Shown in pieces: positions 34,747-42,723 of a DNA stretch of 64,000 nt. Position 1 is the first letter of the stretch, and each line of letters starts with the position of its first letter. Source of the DNA: Amphritea pacifica (GTDB lineage Bacteria; Pseudomonadota; Gammaproteobacteria; Pseudomonadales; Balneatricaceae); assembly GCF_016924145.1 (NCBI RefSeq), contig NZ_JAFFZO010000016.1, positions 44,581 through 108,580 of the forward strand, written 5' to 3'. A model generated the notes under the pieces. The model saw nothing but the letters and a program-made list of their open reading frames with translations, was not told the DNA's origin and searched no databases. The position numbers and the translations under genes were made by a program.

Positions 34747-34995
34747 TCAGTCACCGCCGCCATCACCACCACCTGAATCGCCATCAAAGAAACCACCGCT
34801 ATCACCGCTATAACCATCAGACCGACTGCCGCGACCACCAGATCCCATTTTTAAAACCAGCCATACAGCAAGAGAGGCGCCGAATATCAATACGCCTAAT
34901 GGCGCCACCATATTAAACAGCGTTTGATCTGAATACAGATCGGTGTAATGCCATGAGATCCAAAGCCCAGCCATAATAATCACGATTGATTTCAT
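34747..34995 (-). CDS. Small membrane protein with Gly/Asp-rich tail
   Basis: 82 aa. Two hydrophobic helices (IVIIMAGLWISW and APLGVLIFGASLAVWLVL) and a low-complexity C-terminus dominated by Gly, Ser and Asp (SGGGDGGGD). GGGAA precedes the ATG. Not recognised. Such G/D-rich tails are seen in small cell-envelope proteins of unknown role. Confidence 0.6.
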   Translation of the reverse strand: MKSIVIIMAGLWISWHYTDLYSDQTLFNMVAPLGVLIFGASLAVWLVLKMGSGGRGSRSDGYSGDSGGFFDGDSGGGDGGGD

Positions 34996-35138
34996 GATGC
35001 TTTCCCTATGGTTCGTCGTTATAACAATTCATAACTACCTGTTCAGATCAGCTTCAGGACGCTCTACAGAAGCCATTTTTAGCGGTTAACTGGGTATTAA
35101 AGTACTTCAGCAAGAGGATAGATCTCCCCATCACCAGC

Positions 35139-35336
35139 TTAATCCCCCATTGCTTCTTTTCGCTCACGTTCATATTGATCGTAGGATTCTTTGTAACGAT
35201 TCACGCACTCATCATATAACGGGGGTGGCTGCTTAGAACATTCAAACCTGTTACTAAGCTGCATACTTTCAAAAGAACCACTATTGGTACAGCCAGTGAT
35301 AAGAAAAAAGCTTAGATAAAAGAGTTTCACTTTCAT
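35139..35336 (-). CDS. Small lipoprotein
   Basis: 65 aa. MKVKLFYLSFFLITGC signal with lipobox LITGC. The mature part is ~50 residues, polar, with FECSKQPPPLYDECVNRYKESYDQYERERKEA, a two-cysteine motif. A GGGAG ribosome site precedes the ATG, and part of it lies within a hairpin (35346-35359). A longer in-frame reading to 35648 overlaps the diguanylate cyclase gene and is rejected. Function unknown. Confidence 0.65.
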   Translation of the reverse strand: MKVKLFYLSFFLITGCTNSGSFESMQLSNRFECSKQPPPLYDECVNRYKESYDQYERERKEAMGD

Positions 35337-35345
35337 GATTCTACT

Positions 35346-35359
35346 CCCGTTTTTACGGG
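35346..35359 (-). promoter_or_regulatory. Hairpin overlapping the ribosome site of the small lipoprotein
   Basis: CCCGT (35346-35350) and ACGGG (35355-35359) make a 5-bp stem with a 4-base loop. On the minus strand the 3' arm ACGGG runs into the Shine-Dalgarno GGGAG about 7 nt before the lipoprotein ATG, so the stem could mask the ribosome site. Confidence 0.4.
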
Positions 35360-35520
35360 TGCAGGAATCCAACCGACAGCGCACATCATTGTTATCCCTG
35401 AGAGTATAATAAATGCTTAATACGCCGGACGGCCTGCCCGGCTCACTCTCTGAATGATACGGGAAAAACGGGAAGCTAACGACCTCACCAGATGAAAGAT
35501 AGAAATAAAGCGGCTGATTG

Positions 35521-36498
35521 TTATTTCGCTGGGACAACCCACTCACCGCATACCCGGTTGCGTCCCTCCTCTTTCGCCCGATAAAGTGCGCTGTCCGCAC
35601 GGGCAACCAGTTCCTGGATCTCATCGCCGGCGTGTCTTTCAGCCACACCGAATGAGACAGTCATCTTAATATCAGAACAAAACGGATCGCTATTCACCAG
35701 GTGACATAACTCTTCAGCTTTGCTGACCGCGGCATCACAGCTGGCTTCACTGAGTACGATGGCAAATTCATCCCCCCCGAGACGATAGATGGTATCAAAT
35801 TTTCTCAGCCTTGAGCTCAGTAACTTCAGAACAGCGCAGAGAACCTCATCCCCTTTTACATGGCCAAAAGTATCGTTGATGGCTTTGAAATTATCGATAT
35901 CCAGGACGATGAGCGACAAGGGGGTATGCTGCTCGGTTGCTGAGGCAAAAAACGGTTCCATGTGATAATCAAACAAGCGACGATTACCCGCACCGGTTAA
36001 ACCGTCCTGAGTCGCCTGCTGCGTAAGCACATCCTGATGACCCGCCATACTCCTGAAAACGATATATGAAAAAACATTCACCAGGGTAATGGTAAAAAGA
36101 ATACTCAGTTGTTCGATCAAAACCAGTTGTGTATTGATGATTGGAAAGATCGCAAACAGCGCCAGTATATTGACAATCAACGCTTCCCCGGGTTTGAGCA
36201 GGAAGTACCCGGTAATCATGGTTGGATACAACCAATAGATAAGCGATGGCCCCTTGATGTTAACTACCAAGACCACCGTGACGAGAAATAGAGCGGTGAG
36301 GATAACACTGGCTAATCGCAACTTATTGCTTTTAATAACATACAATCCGATCAGGGCCGCGCCCACTAAAGCGGTAGAATCAACCGCAACCATCAGCCAG
36401 AGCCGGTCCATCAAACGCAATACGATAAACGGCAAAACCCCAATAACACAGGCGGCGCACAACCCCAGAATAATATTTTTTTTATTAAAAGACTGCAT
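35521..36498 (-). CDS. Membrane diguanylate cyclase
   Basis: 325 aa. Six hydrophobic helices (~5-150) form a small membrane sensor like MASE modules, followed by a GGDEF domain (~160-320). GGDEF is at ~241-245 with the I-site RKFD five residues before. The domain also has DIDNFKAINDTFGHVKGDEVL and SFGVAERHAGDEIQELVARADSALYRAKEEGRN. Active c-di-GMP synthesis is expected. Its stop is about 185 bp upstream of the lipoprotein gene. Confidence 0.9.
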   Translation of the reverse strand: MQSFNKKNIILGLCAACVIGVLPFIVLRLMDRLWLMVAVDSTALVGAALIGLYVIKSNKLRLASVILTALFLVTVVLVVNIKGPSLIYWLYPTMITGYFLLKPGEALIVNILALFAIFPIINTQLVLIEQLSILFTITLVNVFSYIVFRSMAGHQDVLTQQATQDGLTGAGNRRLFDYHMEPFFASATEQHTPLSLIVLDIDNFKAINDTFGHVKGDEVLCAVLKLLSSRLRKFDTIYRLGGDEFAIVLSEASCDAAVSKAEELCHLVNSDPFCSDIKMTVSFGVAERHAGDEIQELVARADSALYRAKEEGRNRVCGEWVVPAK

Positions 36499-36644
36499 AG
36501 TTACCTACCGTCAAATCTTCTACTCTTCACCATATATCTGATCGTCAGAGAAGTAACCTGAATAAGTCCCCACAAAGAGATGTATTTGTGCAGAAGCCTG
36601 CACCAGAAAGCACTGTTGTCGCGTTTCAGAAGGCTTTGTAAGCT

Positions 36645-36788
36645 GGTATAAGGAATTGGTTTTCGAAGCCGGGATGAGGCCGAGCAGACATACTTGATTA
36701 CATTGAACAACTCTACGACCAGAGGAAAAAGCGGAAGCGAACTCAAACCGCTGTTAACTGACTGTCCAAAGAATCGGGGTAGAACCAG
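36645..36788 (+). pseudogene. IS3-type transposase remnant (3' end)
   Basis: In the otherwise gene-free 36499-36857 gap the plus strand reads ADILDYIEQLYDQRKKRKR, ending in a stop at 36759-36761. DYIE..Y..R.R is the usual C-terminus of IS3-family OrfB transposases. A RSRDEAE stretch just upstream is in another frame, as in a decayed gene. The following TGTCCAAAGAATCGGGGTAG resembles an IS3 terminal inverted repeat. No intact ORF, and no other end was identified. Confidence 0.4.
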
Positions 36789-36857
36789 ATGCAATCACTG
36801 CAGGATGCAGCTCCTACATGTAAAACTGACGCTCTTATCCAGCAGCGAAGCCTCAGT

Positions 36858-37274
36858 CTAACTACTAATATGTAGTATCAAAGCCGTTTGAGAGTCAACC
36901 GCGTGGTAGGTCTCCTCTAACAGTTCAAACCCGGTGAAGATAATCTCCAGCGCCCGGTCGTTGGTCAGTAATAGCACGATGGTATAGTCTTTAGTTCTTT
37001 CAATCTCGTAGGCGCCGGATTTAAACCAGCTGTTGGCCAGCTCCAGCTGTTCCAGATAGTCTTTACGGGAAACTGAGTGAAACTCCAGCGGGATAGTATC
37101 GTTGCCTTTAAACTGCACCGTTGTGTAGGTTTTCGGCACTGAGAGAAAATCCCGTTTAGTGGCATAGACAACCGTCAGCAGTGGCTCACCCTTCGGGCTA
37201 TGACTGATAAAGGAGCAGTCAGTGCCTGGCTCCGTTTCCAGCGCGGGAAGTTCTGAAAATTTCTTTAAAATCAT
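36858..37274 (-). CDS. Conserved-looking hypothetical protein
   Basis: 138 aa soluble protein, AGGA before the ATG. Begins MILKKFSELPALETEPGTDCSF, with alternating beta-type segments (EPLLTVVYATKRDFLSVP, TTVQFKGNDTIPLEFHSVS) and a helical part DYLEQLELANSWFKSGAYE. No motif known to me. It ends in an AT-rich stretch next to the IS3 remnant. Confidence 0.6.
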   Translation of the reverse strand: MILKKFSELPALETEPGTDCSFISHSPKGEPLLTVVYATKRDFLSVPKTYTTVQFKGNDTIPLEFHSVSRKDYLEQLELANSWFKSGAYEIERTKDYTIVLLLTNDRALEIIFTGFELLEETYHAVDSQTALILHISS

Positions 37275-37312
37275 GCTGAAAATATCCTAAAAACGATTAT
37301 GACGCAGCGTTC

Positions 37313-37942
37313 TCAGCGTATCAGCTGAGCGACCTTCTGACCATGCCCACTGTCCTGCAACCCCTGCACAATCCGCAGTGCGGCATAGGCGTCATTAGCG
37401 GCATAAAGTAACTGCGCATCACTCAGTTTTGGCAGCGCCCAGTTAGAGGTTGAGACTCGTTTTGATTTGTTAAACTTCTGCTGAAACTGAACCGCAACAG
37501 CCGCTTTAACCCCCAACTGACGCCGGTAACCCAGTTGCCTGTAGACCGTATCCAGATCGAGAATCCCCTGAATCTCAACCCCGAATTTACGCCGGATATG
37601 GCTGCAGTCTGACTGCAGGCCAAAACCAGCTTTAACGACTTGTTTCGCTTCCAGCACCTGACGGATAAGCGGGTAAGCCTCCTCATCATGCAACTGAAAA
37701 ATATAGCCGGTCGTGGCGGTCGACAACTGCACCACATGGGGACCATCAGAGGCCTGATCTTTACGAAAGACCGGTTTTGATTCGGTATCAAAGCCAACAA
37801 AATCGCAACTCAGCAGATCCTGAAGAGCAGATGTCAGCGCCTCAGCGCCACGGGGTTGTTGTATCTGTTCCAGTGTCATGCCCGGAAACGGGGGAAACAG
37901 AGCGATCTCCTCCCGGGTGGGAGGCAACAGTTTCTCTTTCAT
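37313..37942 (-). CDS. DEDD-family 3'-5' exonuclease (RNase D-like)
   Basis: 209 aa. The three exonuclease motifs are seen: FDTESKP (ExoI, ~52), then GLQSDCSHIRR with Asp (ExoII) and the C-terminal YAANDAYAALRIVQGL (ExoIII with Tyr, DEDDy type). It removes nucleotides from the 3' end of RNA or DNA; it lacks the HRDC domain of true RNase D, so it is the short 3'-5' exonuclease type. Immediately downstream of the YehS-like gene (5-nt gap). Confidence 0.85.
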   Translation of the reverse strand: MKEKLLPPTREEIALFPPFPGMTLEQIQQPRGAEALTSALQDLLSCDFVGFDTESKPVFRKDQASDGPHVVQLSTATTGYIFQLHDEEAYPLIRQVLEAKQVVKAGFGLQSDCSHIRRKFGVEIQGILDLDTVYRQLGYRRQLGVKAAVAVQFQQKFNKSKRVSTSNWALPKLSDAQLLYAANDAYAALRIVQGLQDSGHGQKVAQLIR

Positions 37943-37947
37943 GCGGC

Positions 37948-38700
37948 TCAGCTCTTCTTCGTGCTTTTCGCCAACGCCTTAGCCCAAACAGAGTTAGCGT
38001 CAATGACAGTCTCTGTAGCAGCCGTTTCAGTCGCGACCTTTTTAGCGGCGGGCTTTTGAGTGCTACTGTTTCTCTGAGCAGACTTTTTCACATCGCGTTT
38101 TTCACCCGCTGGTTTATCAACGACAAACTGAACATCCGCTGCCTGACGCTTTTCAGCAGAGGGTTTCCGCACCGGTTTATCCGATGTGGCGACAGCCGTG
38201 GCCGTGGTTCGCTGAGGTCTATCCGCTTTAACGGAGGGCGCTTTATCACGCATCTGGCTCTGTAATCCGCTGAGAAAGTTGCGCAGCACCTGATCCTGAC
38301 ACTCGCGGTAGTTCTGATGGCCCTGTTTGCGGAACAGAGCACTCAGCTCATGTTTGCTAAGCCGCACACCGGCCAGCTTAAGAATTGCCAGAATATCATC
38401 GGCGGTCAGATTGAGCGCAATTTTAAGCTTACGGAAGATAATGTTGTTGTTCAGACGCTTTTCCGCCACCGGCTGATCGCCCTCCTGACGGCCACGCTTT
38501 TCGATAATCAGACCGTTCAGAAAGCTCGCCATCTCAAAATCAGGCATACGGATATAGCCAGCCTCTTCCTCTCTTTTCAGCCAACTGCTCAGCTGCACCC
38601 GGGTTACCGCCAGCTCAGCATGACGAAACACCCCGATCATTTTGGTATCACTGAAGTCAAAGGTATAGCGCAGGCGGCGCAGAATATCGTTATTGTTCAC
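37948..38700 (-). CDS. DUF1456 (YehS-like) protein with long basic tail
   Basis: 250 aa if translation starts at GTG 38700 (VNNNDILRRLRY, matching the usual MNNNDILRRLRY start). It contains two DUF1456 repeats (~1-70 and ~80-145: NNNIIFRKLKIALNLTADDILAILKLAG). Then comes a ~100-residue Lys/Ala/Thr-rich tail (KSAQRNSSTQKPAAKKVATETAATE), unlike the ~150-aa E. coli YehS. The tail could be a disordered nucleic-acid-binding extension. Followed after 5 nt by the exonuclease gene, so the two are likely co-transcribed. Confidence 0.8.
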   Translation of the reverse strand: MNNNDILRRLRYTFDFSDTKMIGVFRHAELAVTRVQLSSWLKREEEAGYIRMPDFEMASFLNGLIIEKRGRQEGDQPVAEKRLNNNIIFRKLKIALNLTADDILAILKLAGVRLSKHELSALFRKQGHQNYRECQDQVLRNFLSGLQSQMRDKAPSVKADRPQRTTATAVATSDKPVRKPSAEKRQAADVQFVVDKPAGEKRDVKKSAQRNSSTQKPAAKKVATETAATETVIDANSVWAKALAKSTKKS

Positions 38701-38807
38701 AAAAAAGATCCGGACAGAGAGGAATAAGGCTGGCACTTTAACACAGATACCCCCTGTTCAGCCCGTATTCTTTAAAACCGGATGGTTTGAAAACCGTCGT
38801 TTGAGGC

Positions 38808-39752
38808 TTAATAGCCGCGTGCTTTATCAACAGACTGAGGAAGGCTGCCTTCGGACAGATAACGACTGATATTGTCGGCAACAATTCGACTTGCTGTGGG
38901 AACACTGGTGGGCGCCGAGATATGCGGTAACAGGGTAGTATTGGGATGTCCCCACAACCGCGATTGTGGATGCAGTGGTTCCTCTGCGAACACATCTAAC
39001 ACTGCATGACTGAGCTGTCCCCGATCCAGAGCCTCAAGCAGATCCGATTCAACCACCGTCGCACCGCGGCCAAAGTTGATCAGTGCTGCGCCGGTTTTAA
39101 CCTGCTGAAAGAATGCCCGGTTCATTAAGCCCAGAGTGGCAGGCGTCAGCGGCAGTAGATTGACAATAATATCCGCCTTAGCGAGCAGCTCTGACAGCTG
39201 CTGCTCCCCGGCATAGCAATCGACAGAGTCAATCTGTTTAGCTGAACGGCTCCAGCCAGACACACGAAAACCGTTATCCACCAGCCGTAATGCACTGCAC
39301 TCCCCCAGCTTGCCCAACCCCAGAAGTGCGATATGTCGATCACCCGGATCAGTATAGGATAGCTGTCGCCAGTGACTGTCCGCCTGCTGCTGGCGATATC
39401 GGGGCATATCACGGTGCAGATACAGCACCCAGGCCAGCACCGCTTCAGACATCGTTCGTGCCAGCTGCGGATCGGTGAGACGAACAATCTCAAACGGCAT
39501 ATGTGACAGATTGGCCATCATCCCCTCGACACCAGCCCACACTGAGTGAACCCACTGCAACCGGGACAGCTGTGCAACCTCCACCGGATCAGGATTCGCC
39601 ACAATAGCGATCTCTACCTGCCCTTTATCTACCGCGGATAGTTGAGAGAATTCACAGATATCACAACCGGATAACTGCGTCTGAATTGTATCGATCCAGT
39701 CGCAGGCTTCCTGACGACTGAGCTGATGTATAAAAGGGATTAAGGGGCGCAT
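38808..39752 (-). CDS. D-2-hydroxyacid dehydrogenase (GhrA-like)
   Basis: 314 aa NAD(P)-dependent reductase family. The cofactor fold is HIALLGLGKLGECSALRLVDNGFRVSGWSRSAKQ. Catalytic residues are visible as INFGRGATVVESDLLEALDRG (Arg), DVFAEEPLHPQSRLWGHPNTTLLPHISAP (Glu, His). It resembles glyoxylate/hydroxypyruvate reductase GhrA. The substrate may be glyoxylate or hydroxypyruvate; the arrangement gives no pathway clue. Confidence 0.87.
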   Translation of the reverse strand: MRPLIPFIHQLSRQEACDWIDTIQTQLSGCDICEFSQLSAVDKGQVEIAIVANPDPVEVAQLSRLQWVHSVWAGVEGMMANLSHMPFEIVRLTDPQLARTMSEAVLAWVLYLHRDMPRYRQQQADSHWRQLSYTDPGDRHIALLGLGKLGECSALRLVDNGFRVSGWSRSAKQIDSVDCYAGEQQLSELLAKADIIVNLLPLTPATLGLMNRAFFQQVKTGAALINFGRGATVVESDLLEALDRGQLSHAVLDVFAEEPLHPQSRLWGHPNTTLLPHISAPTSVPTASRIVADNISRYLSEGSLPQSVDKARGY

Positions 39753-39783
39753 ACAGCTCTCGTATTACCGTGTTCACTAACAA

Positions 39784-42279
39784 CTATATAAAATAGAGAT
39801 TGCCAGCACTCTCGCTATAATTTTTCACATCATCCATAAAGCGGATAAATTCATCAATAGGTATTGGCCGGCAGAAGAGATATCCCTGCCCCATCTCACA
39901 ACCCAGCCGAATCAACTCTTTCAGCTGATCCTGAGTTTCTATTCCCTCAGGGCATACACGCAAGTTAAGTGATTTCCCCAGTGAGATAACATTTTTCACT
40001 ATCGCCAGGCTGTCATTATTATCCCCCATTCTCTGAATAAAGGACTGATCAATCTTCAGAACATCAATATTGAACCGCTGCAGATAGGTCAGGCTGGAAT
40101 AACCCGTACCAAAGTCATCCAGCGCAATGACAATCCCCTGGTTATGCAACGCTTCGATAATCTGCTGGGCGGTCTCAATATTTTGCATCAGAGCGCTTTC
40201 GGTCACTTCCAGCTCGAGCATTTCAGGCGGCAAACTACTCTGGCCTAGTATAGCCATAACCCTGTCAACAAAGTCTGTCCGCTTCAGCTGAGAGGCAGAA
40301 ACATTCACCGCCACAGGAACTTCAGGGTGATCTGGAAGCCATTTGTCCGCATCGGAACACGCTGTTTTCAGCACCTGTTCACCCAGTTGCTCAATCAGGT
40401 TTAACTCTTCCGCTACCGGAATAAATTCACAGGGCGGGATCAGCCGTCCACTTGAGTCCCGCATTCTTACCAGGGCTTCTACACCCACAATCCGGTATTC
40501 CCAAAGGGAGAACTTAGCCTGGTAATGCACTTCAAAACTCTGATTCTTAACAGTTGTGCGGATTAGCTGCTCGATCGCATGCCTGGAGAGCAAGGCTTCT
40601 TCCAACTGATTGGAAAAAAAGCAGTGGCGCCCCCGGCCCTCGTACTTGGCCCGATACATCGCCACATCGGCCAGTCGCATCAGATCTTCTTCATCAGTCG
40701 TATCCTCAGCCGCAATACTGATGCCCATACTCACCGACAGTCCACACTCACCCTCGGTCAGCTTAAAAGGTGTTTCCATCTGTTTATGAATATTGACCGC
40801 CATCCGTTCGACCTGACTTATATCATCAATGTACGGGATAACCATCGCAAACTCGTCACCACCGATTCGGGACAGCGTCGCACGGGACTCATTCAGTTTT
40901 TTAAGCCGGTCAGCCACCTGTTTAATCAGGCTGTTCCCCTGGGTATAGCCCAACGAATCATTGATGTATTTAAAGTTATCCAGATCGATCAGTATTAAAG
41001 CTGTTTTCAAACCCGAGGCTTGTGCAAATGCAATGGCATCCTCAAGCCTTTGTTGTAACTGAACCCGGTTAGGTAATCCGGTCAACTGATCATGGTATGC
41101 CAGATAATCCATCTTATCCGAGATCGCCACCGTATCACTGAGATCCCGGAACACAATCACCGCTCCGGTGATTCTACCATCGGTATCGGTAACGGTGGCG
41201 GCAGATCCTTCGATGGGATAGACGTTACCATCGTGACCGGCTAACTGGCTGTTAGAGGAAAGGTAGTTAACACACAGATTCTCCAGTGCCAGAAGTTCTG
41301 GACTATCAATACGGTCACCGGTTAATCCATTGTGTAAAACAAAGACCTCTTCAATGGGGAGACCGTATGCGGCTACGGATGAAATTCCGGTTAAACGTTC
41401 AGCAATCGGATTCATATAGGTAACCCGGCCGTCGGTATTAATCGAGATAACACCATCGCCAATTACATTAAGGGTGACATTATAGTTTTCATTTTGCAGT
41501 CGCAGCTCGCGCTCAGTTCTTTTCAGCGAGGTGATATCTATAAGTGTCAGCAGATAACCCTGAATTCCTGTCACCGGAGTTGTATTAACAAAGTTCACCT
41601 GAAGGTGTCGTTCACTACCGTTATGCAAATAACTGATCTGGGGGGCTGAACCGGCTTTTTGTGTTGCGAACCGCCTTAACAGCCGGGCTAAGCGGGGAGG
41701 TAACAGATCATCAATCGACCGACCGGCCATCTCCATAGCTGAATGACCAAACCATGCACCCTCAGGGTCATTACTGTATTTATTAACCCAATCCCGGGTC
41801 CAGTAAGTGACCTGCACAGGCAAACTGCTAATCATCGATGTTAATGCCTGGTGTTCGAGTTTAACCTGCTTCACCTGGGCAGATTGCTGCAGGTGATTTT
41901 TTACTTTCAGACGACAGTTTTTAACATTGATCGGTTTAGTCAGATAATCAACGCCCCCGGCCCCCAACGCCTGTGTTTCGATCACTTCGCTTTCATTGGC
42001 TGTAATAAAGATAACAACCGGATGTTCAAATTCAGGATCGGCTTTGAGAATTTCGCACACCTCGATACCGCTTAAATCCGGCATACTGATATCGAGCAGG
42101 ATGAGGTCCGGACGATATGAGCGAGCCTGCCGAAGCGCAGTTTCACCACAATCCGCTTCAATAATCTCCGCCATACCACTGACGGCGTCTGCTAACAAAA
42201 GACGGGTAGCTTCATCATCATCGACTAATAAAACTGTTAGTGGTGCCTGAGTATCCATTCTCATTATTCCCATACTCAT
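39784..42279 (-). CDS. REC-PAS-PAS-GGDEF-EAL response regulator
   Basis: 831 aa. Receiver domain (~14-130, phospho-acceptor in DLILLDISMPDLSG), two PAS-like regions (~150-265, ~270-385), GGDEF (~400-555, GGDEF at ~473-477) and EAL (~565-815, EALVRMRD, LDDFGTGYSSL, CPEGIETQ). There is no RxxD before GGDEF, so no I-site. Both catalytic centres appear intact. Several ATGs near 42279 are possible. It is divergent from the hybrid kinase at 42724, so it may be its partner or target (inference). Confidence 0.9.
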   Translation of the reverse strand: MSMGIMRMDTQAPLTVLLVDDDEATRLLLADAVSGMAEIIEADCGETALRQARSYRPDLILLDISMPDLSGIEVCEILKADPEFEHPVVIFITANESEVIETQALGAGGVDYLTKPINVKNCRLKVKNHLQQSAQVKQVKLEHQALTSMISSLPVQVTYWTRDWVNKYSNDPEGAWFGHSAMEMAGRSIDDLLPPRLARLLRRFATQKAGSAPQISYLHNGSERHLQVNFVNTTPVTGIQGYLLTLIDITSLKRTERELRLQNENYNVTLNVIGDGVISINTDGRVTYMNPIAERLTGISSVAAYGLPIEEVFVLHNGLTGDRIDSPELLALENLCVNYLSSNSQLAGHDGNVYPIEGSAATVTDTDGRITGAVIVFRDLSDTVAISDKMDYLAYHDQLTGLPNRVQLQQRLEDAIAFAQASGLKTALILIDLDNFKYINDSLGYTQGNSLIKQVADRLKKLNESRATLSRIGGDEFAMVIPYIDDISQVERMAVNIHKQMETPFKLTEGECGLSVSMGISIAAEDTTDEEDLMRLADVAMYRAKYEGRGRHCFFSNQLEEALLSRHAIEQLIRTTVKNQSFEVHYQAKFSLWEYRIVGVEALVRMRDSSGRLIPPCEFIPVAEELNLIEQLGEQVLKTACSDADKWLPDHPEVPVAVNVSASQLKRTDFVDRVMAILGQSSLPPEMLELEVTESALMQNIETAQQIIEALHNQGIVIALDDFGTGYSSLTYLQRFNIDVLKIDQSFIQRMGDNNDSLAIVKNVISLGKSLNLRVCPEGIETQDQLKELIRLGCEMGQGYLFCRPIPIDEFIRFMDDVKNYSESAGNLYFI

Positions 42280-42723
42280 CTAGGTTAGGGGTACCCCGCG
42301 TCAGGGGAGGTGAAACAGCCTGTTGCAACTACCAGCTTCCAGGACTTAGGTTCTGATTCAATTATAGACAATCTTTAACATTCCACTACTATACAAACTC
42401 TACACTCAGGTTATGAAACAAGCCTAAAAGACCATGCAAAAAGTAAGTAATATATTGATAGTATTGAAATTTTATAAACAAGCAATTGACGCACAAACAG
42501 TCACACACCAAAATTAGTAACAATAAGAGTGTAATTAAATAGTTTTGATCAGGAGGTTTCTAATTCAGCTCATCGCCGGGTATTGCCGATAAGCTTATGA
42601 GTTTATTAAGGTTATGCCAGCAGCGATCGGAAGCAATTTTAATGCTTGCAGTTTTTATCAACTATTGTGTTATCTATCTCGAACACCCTGCAGTACCGGG
42701 CAGACAGACTCAGGGAGAGTTTT
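42280..42723. other. Divergent control region of the two large signalling genes
   Basis: 444 bp between the GGDEF-EAL response regulator and the hybrid kinase. AT-rich at 42360-42580. It holds promoters for both genes. An in-frame extension of the kinase to 42646 is possible but not supported by a ribosome site. Confidence 0.5.

Noticed and set aside
36501-36794. 97-codon minus-strand frame
   Set aside because: It is antisense to the IS3-type remnant and has no independent support.
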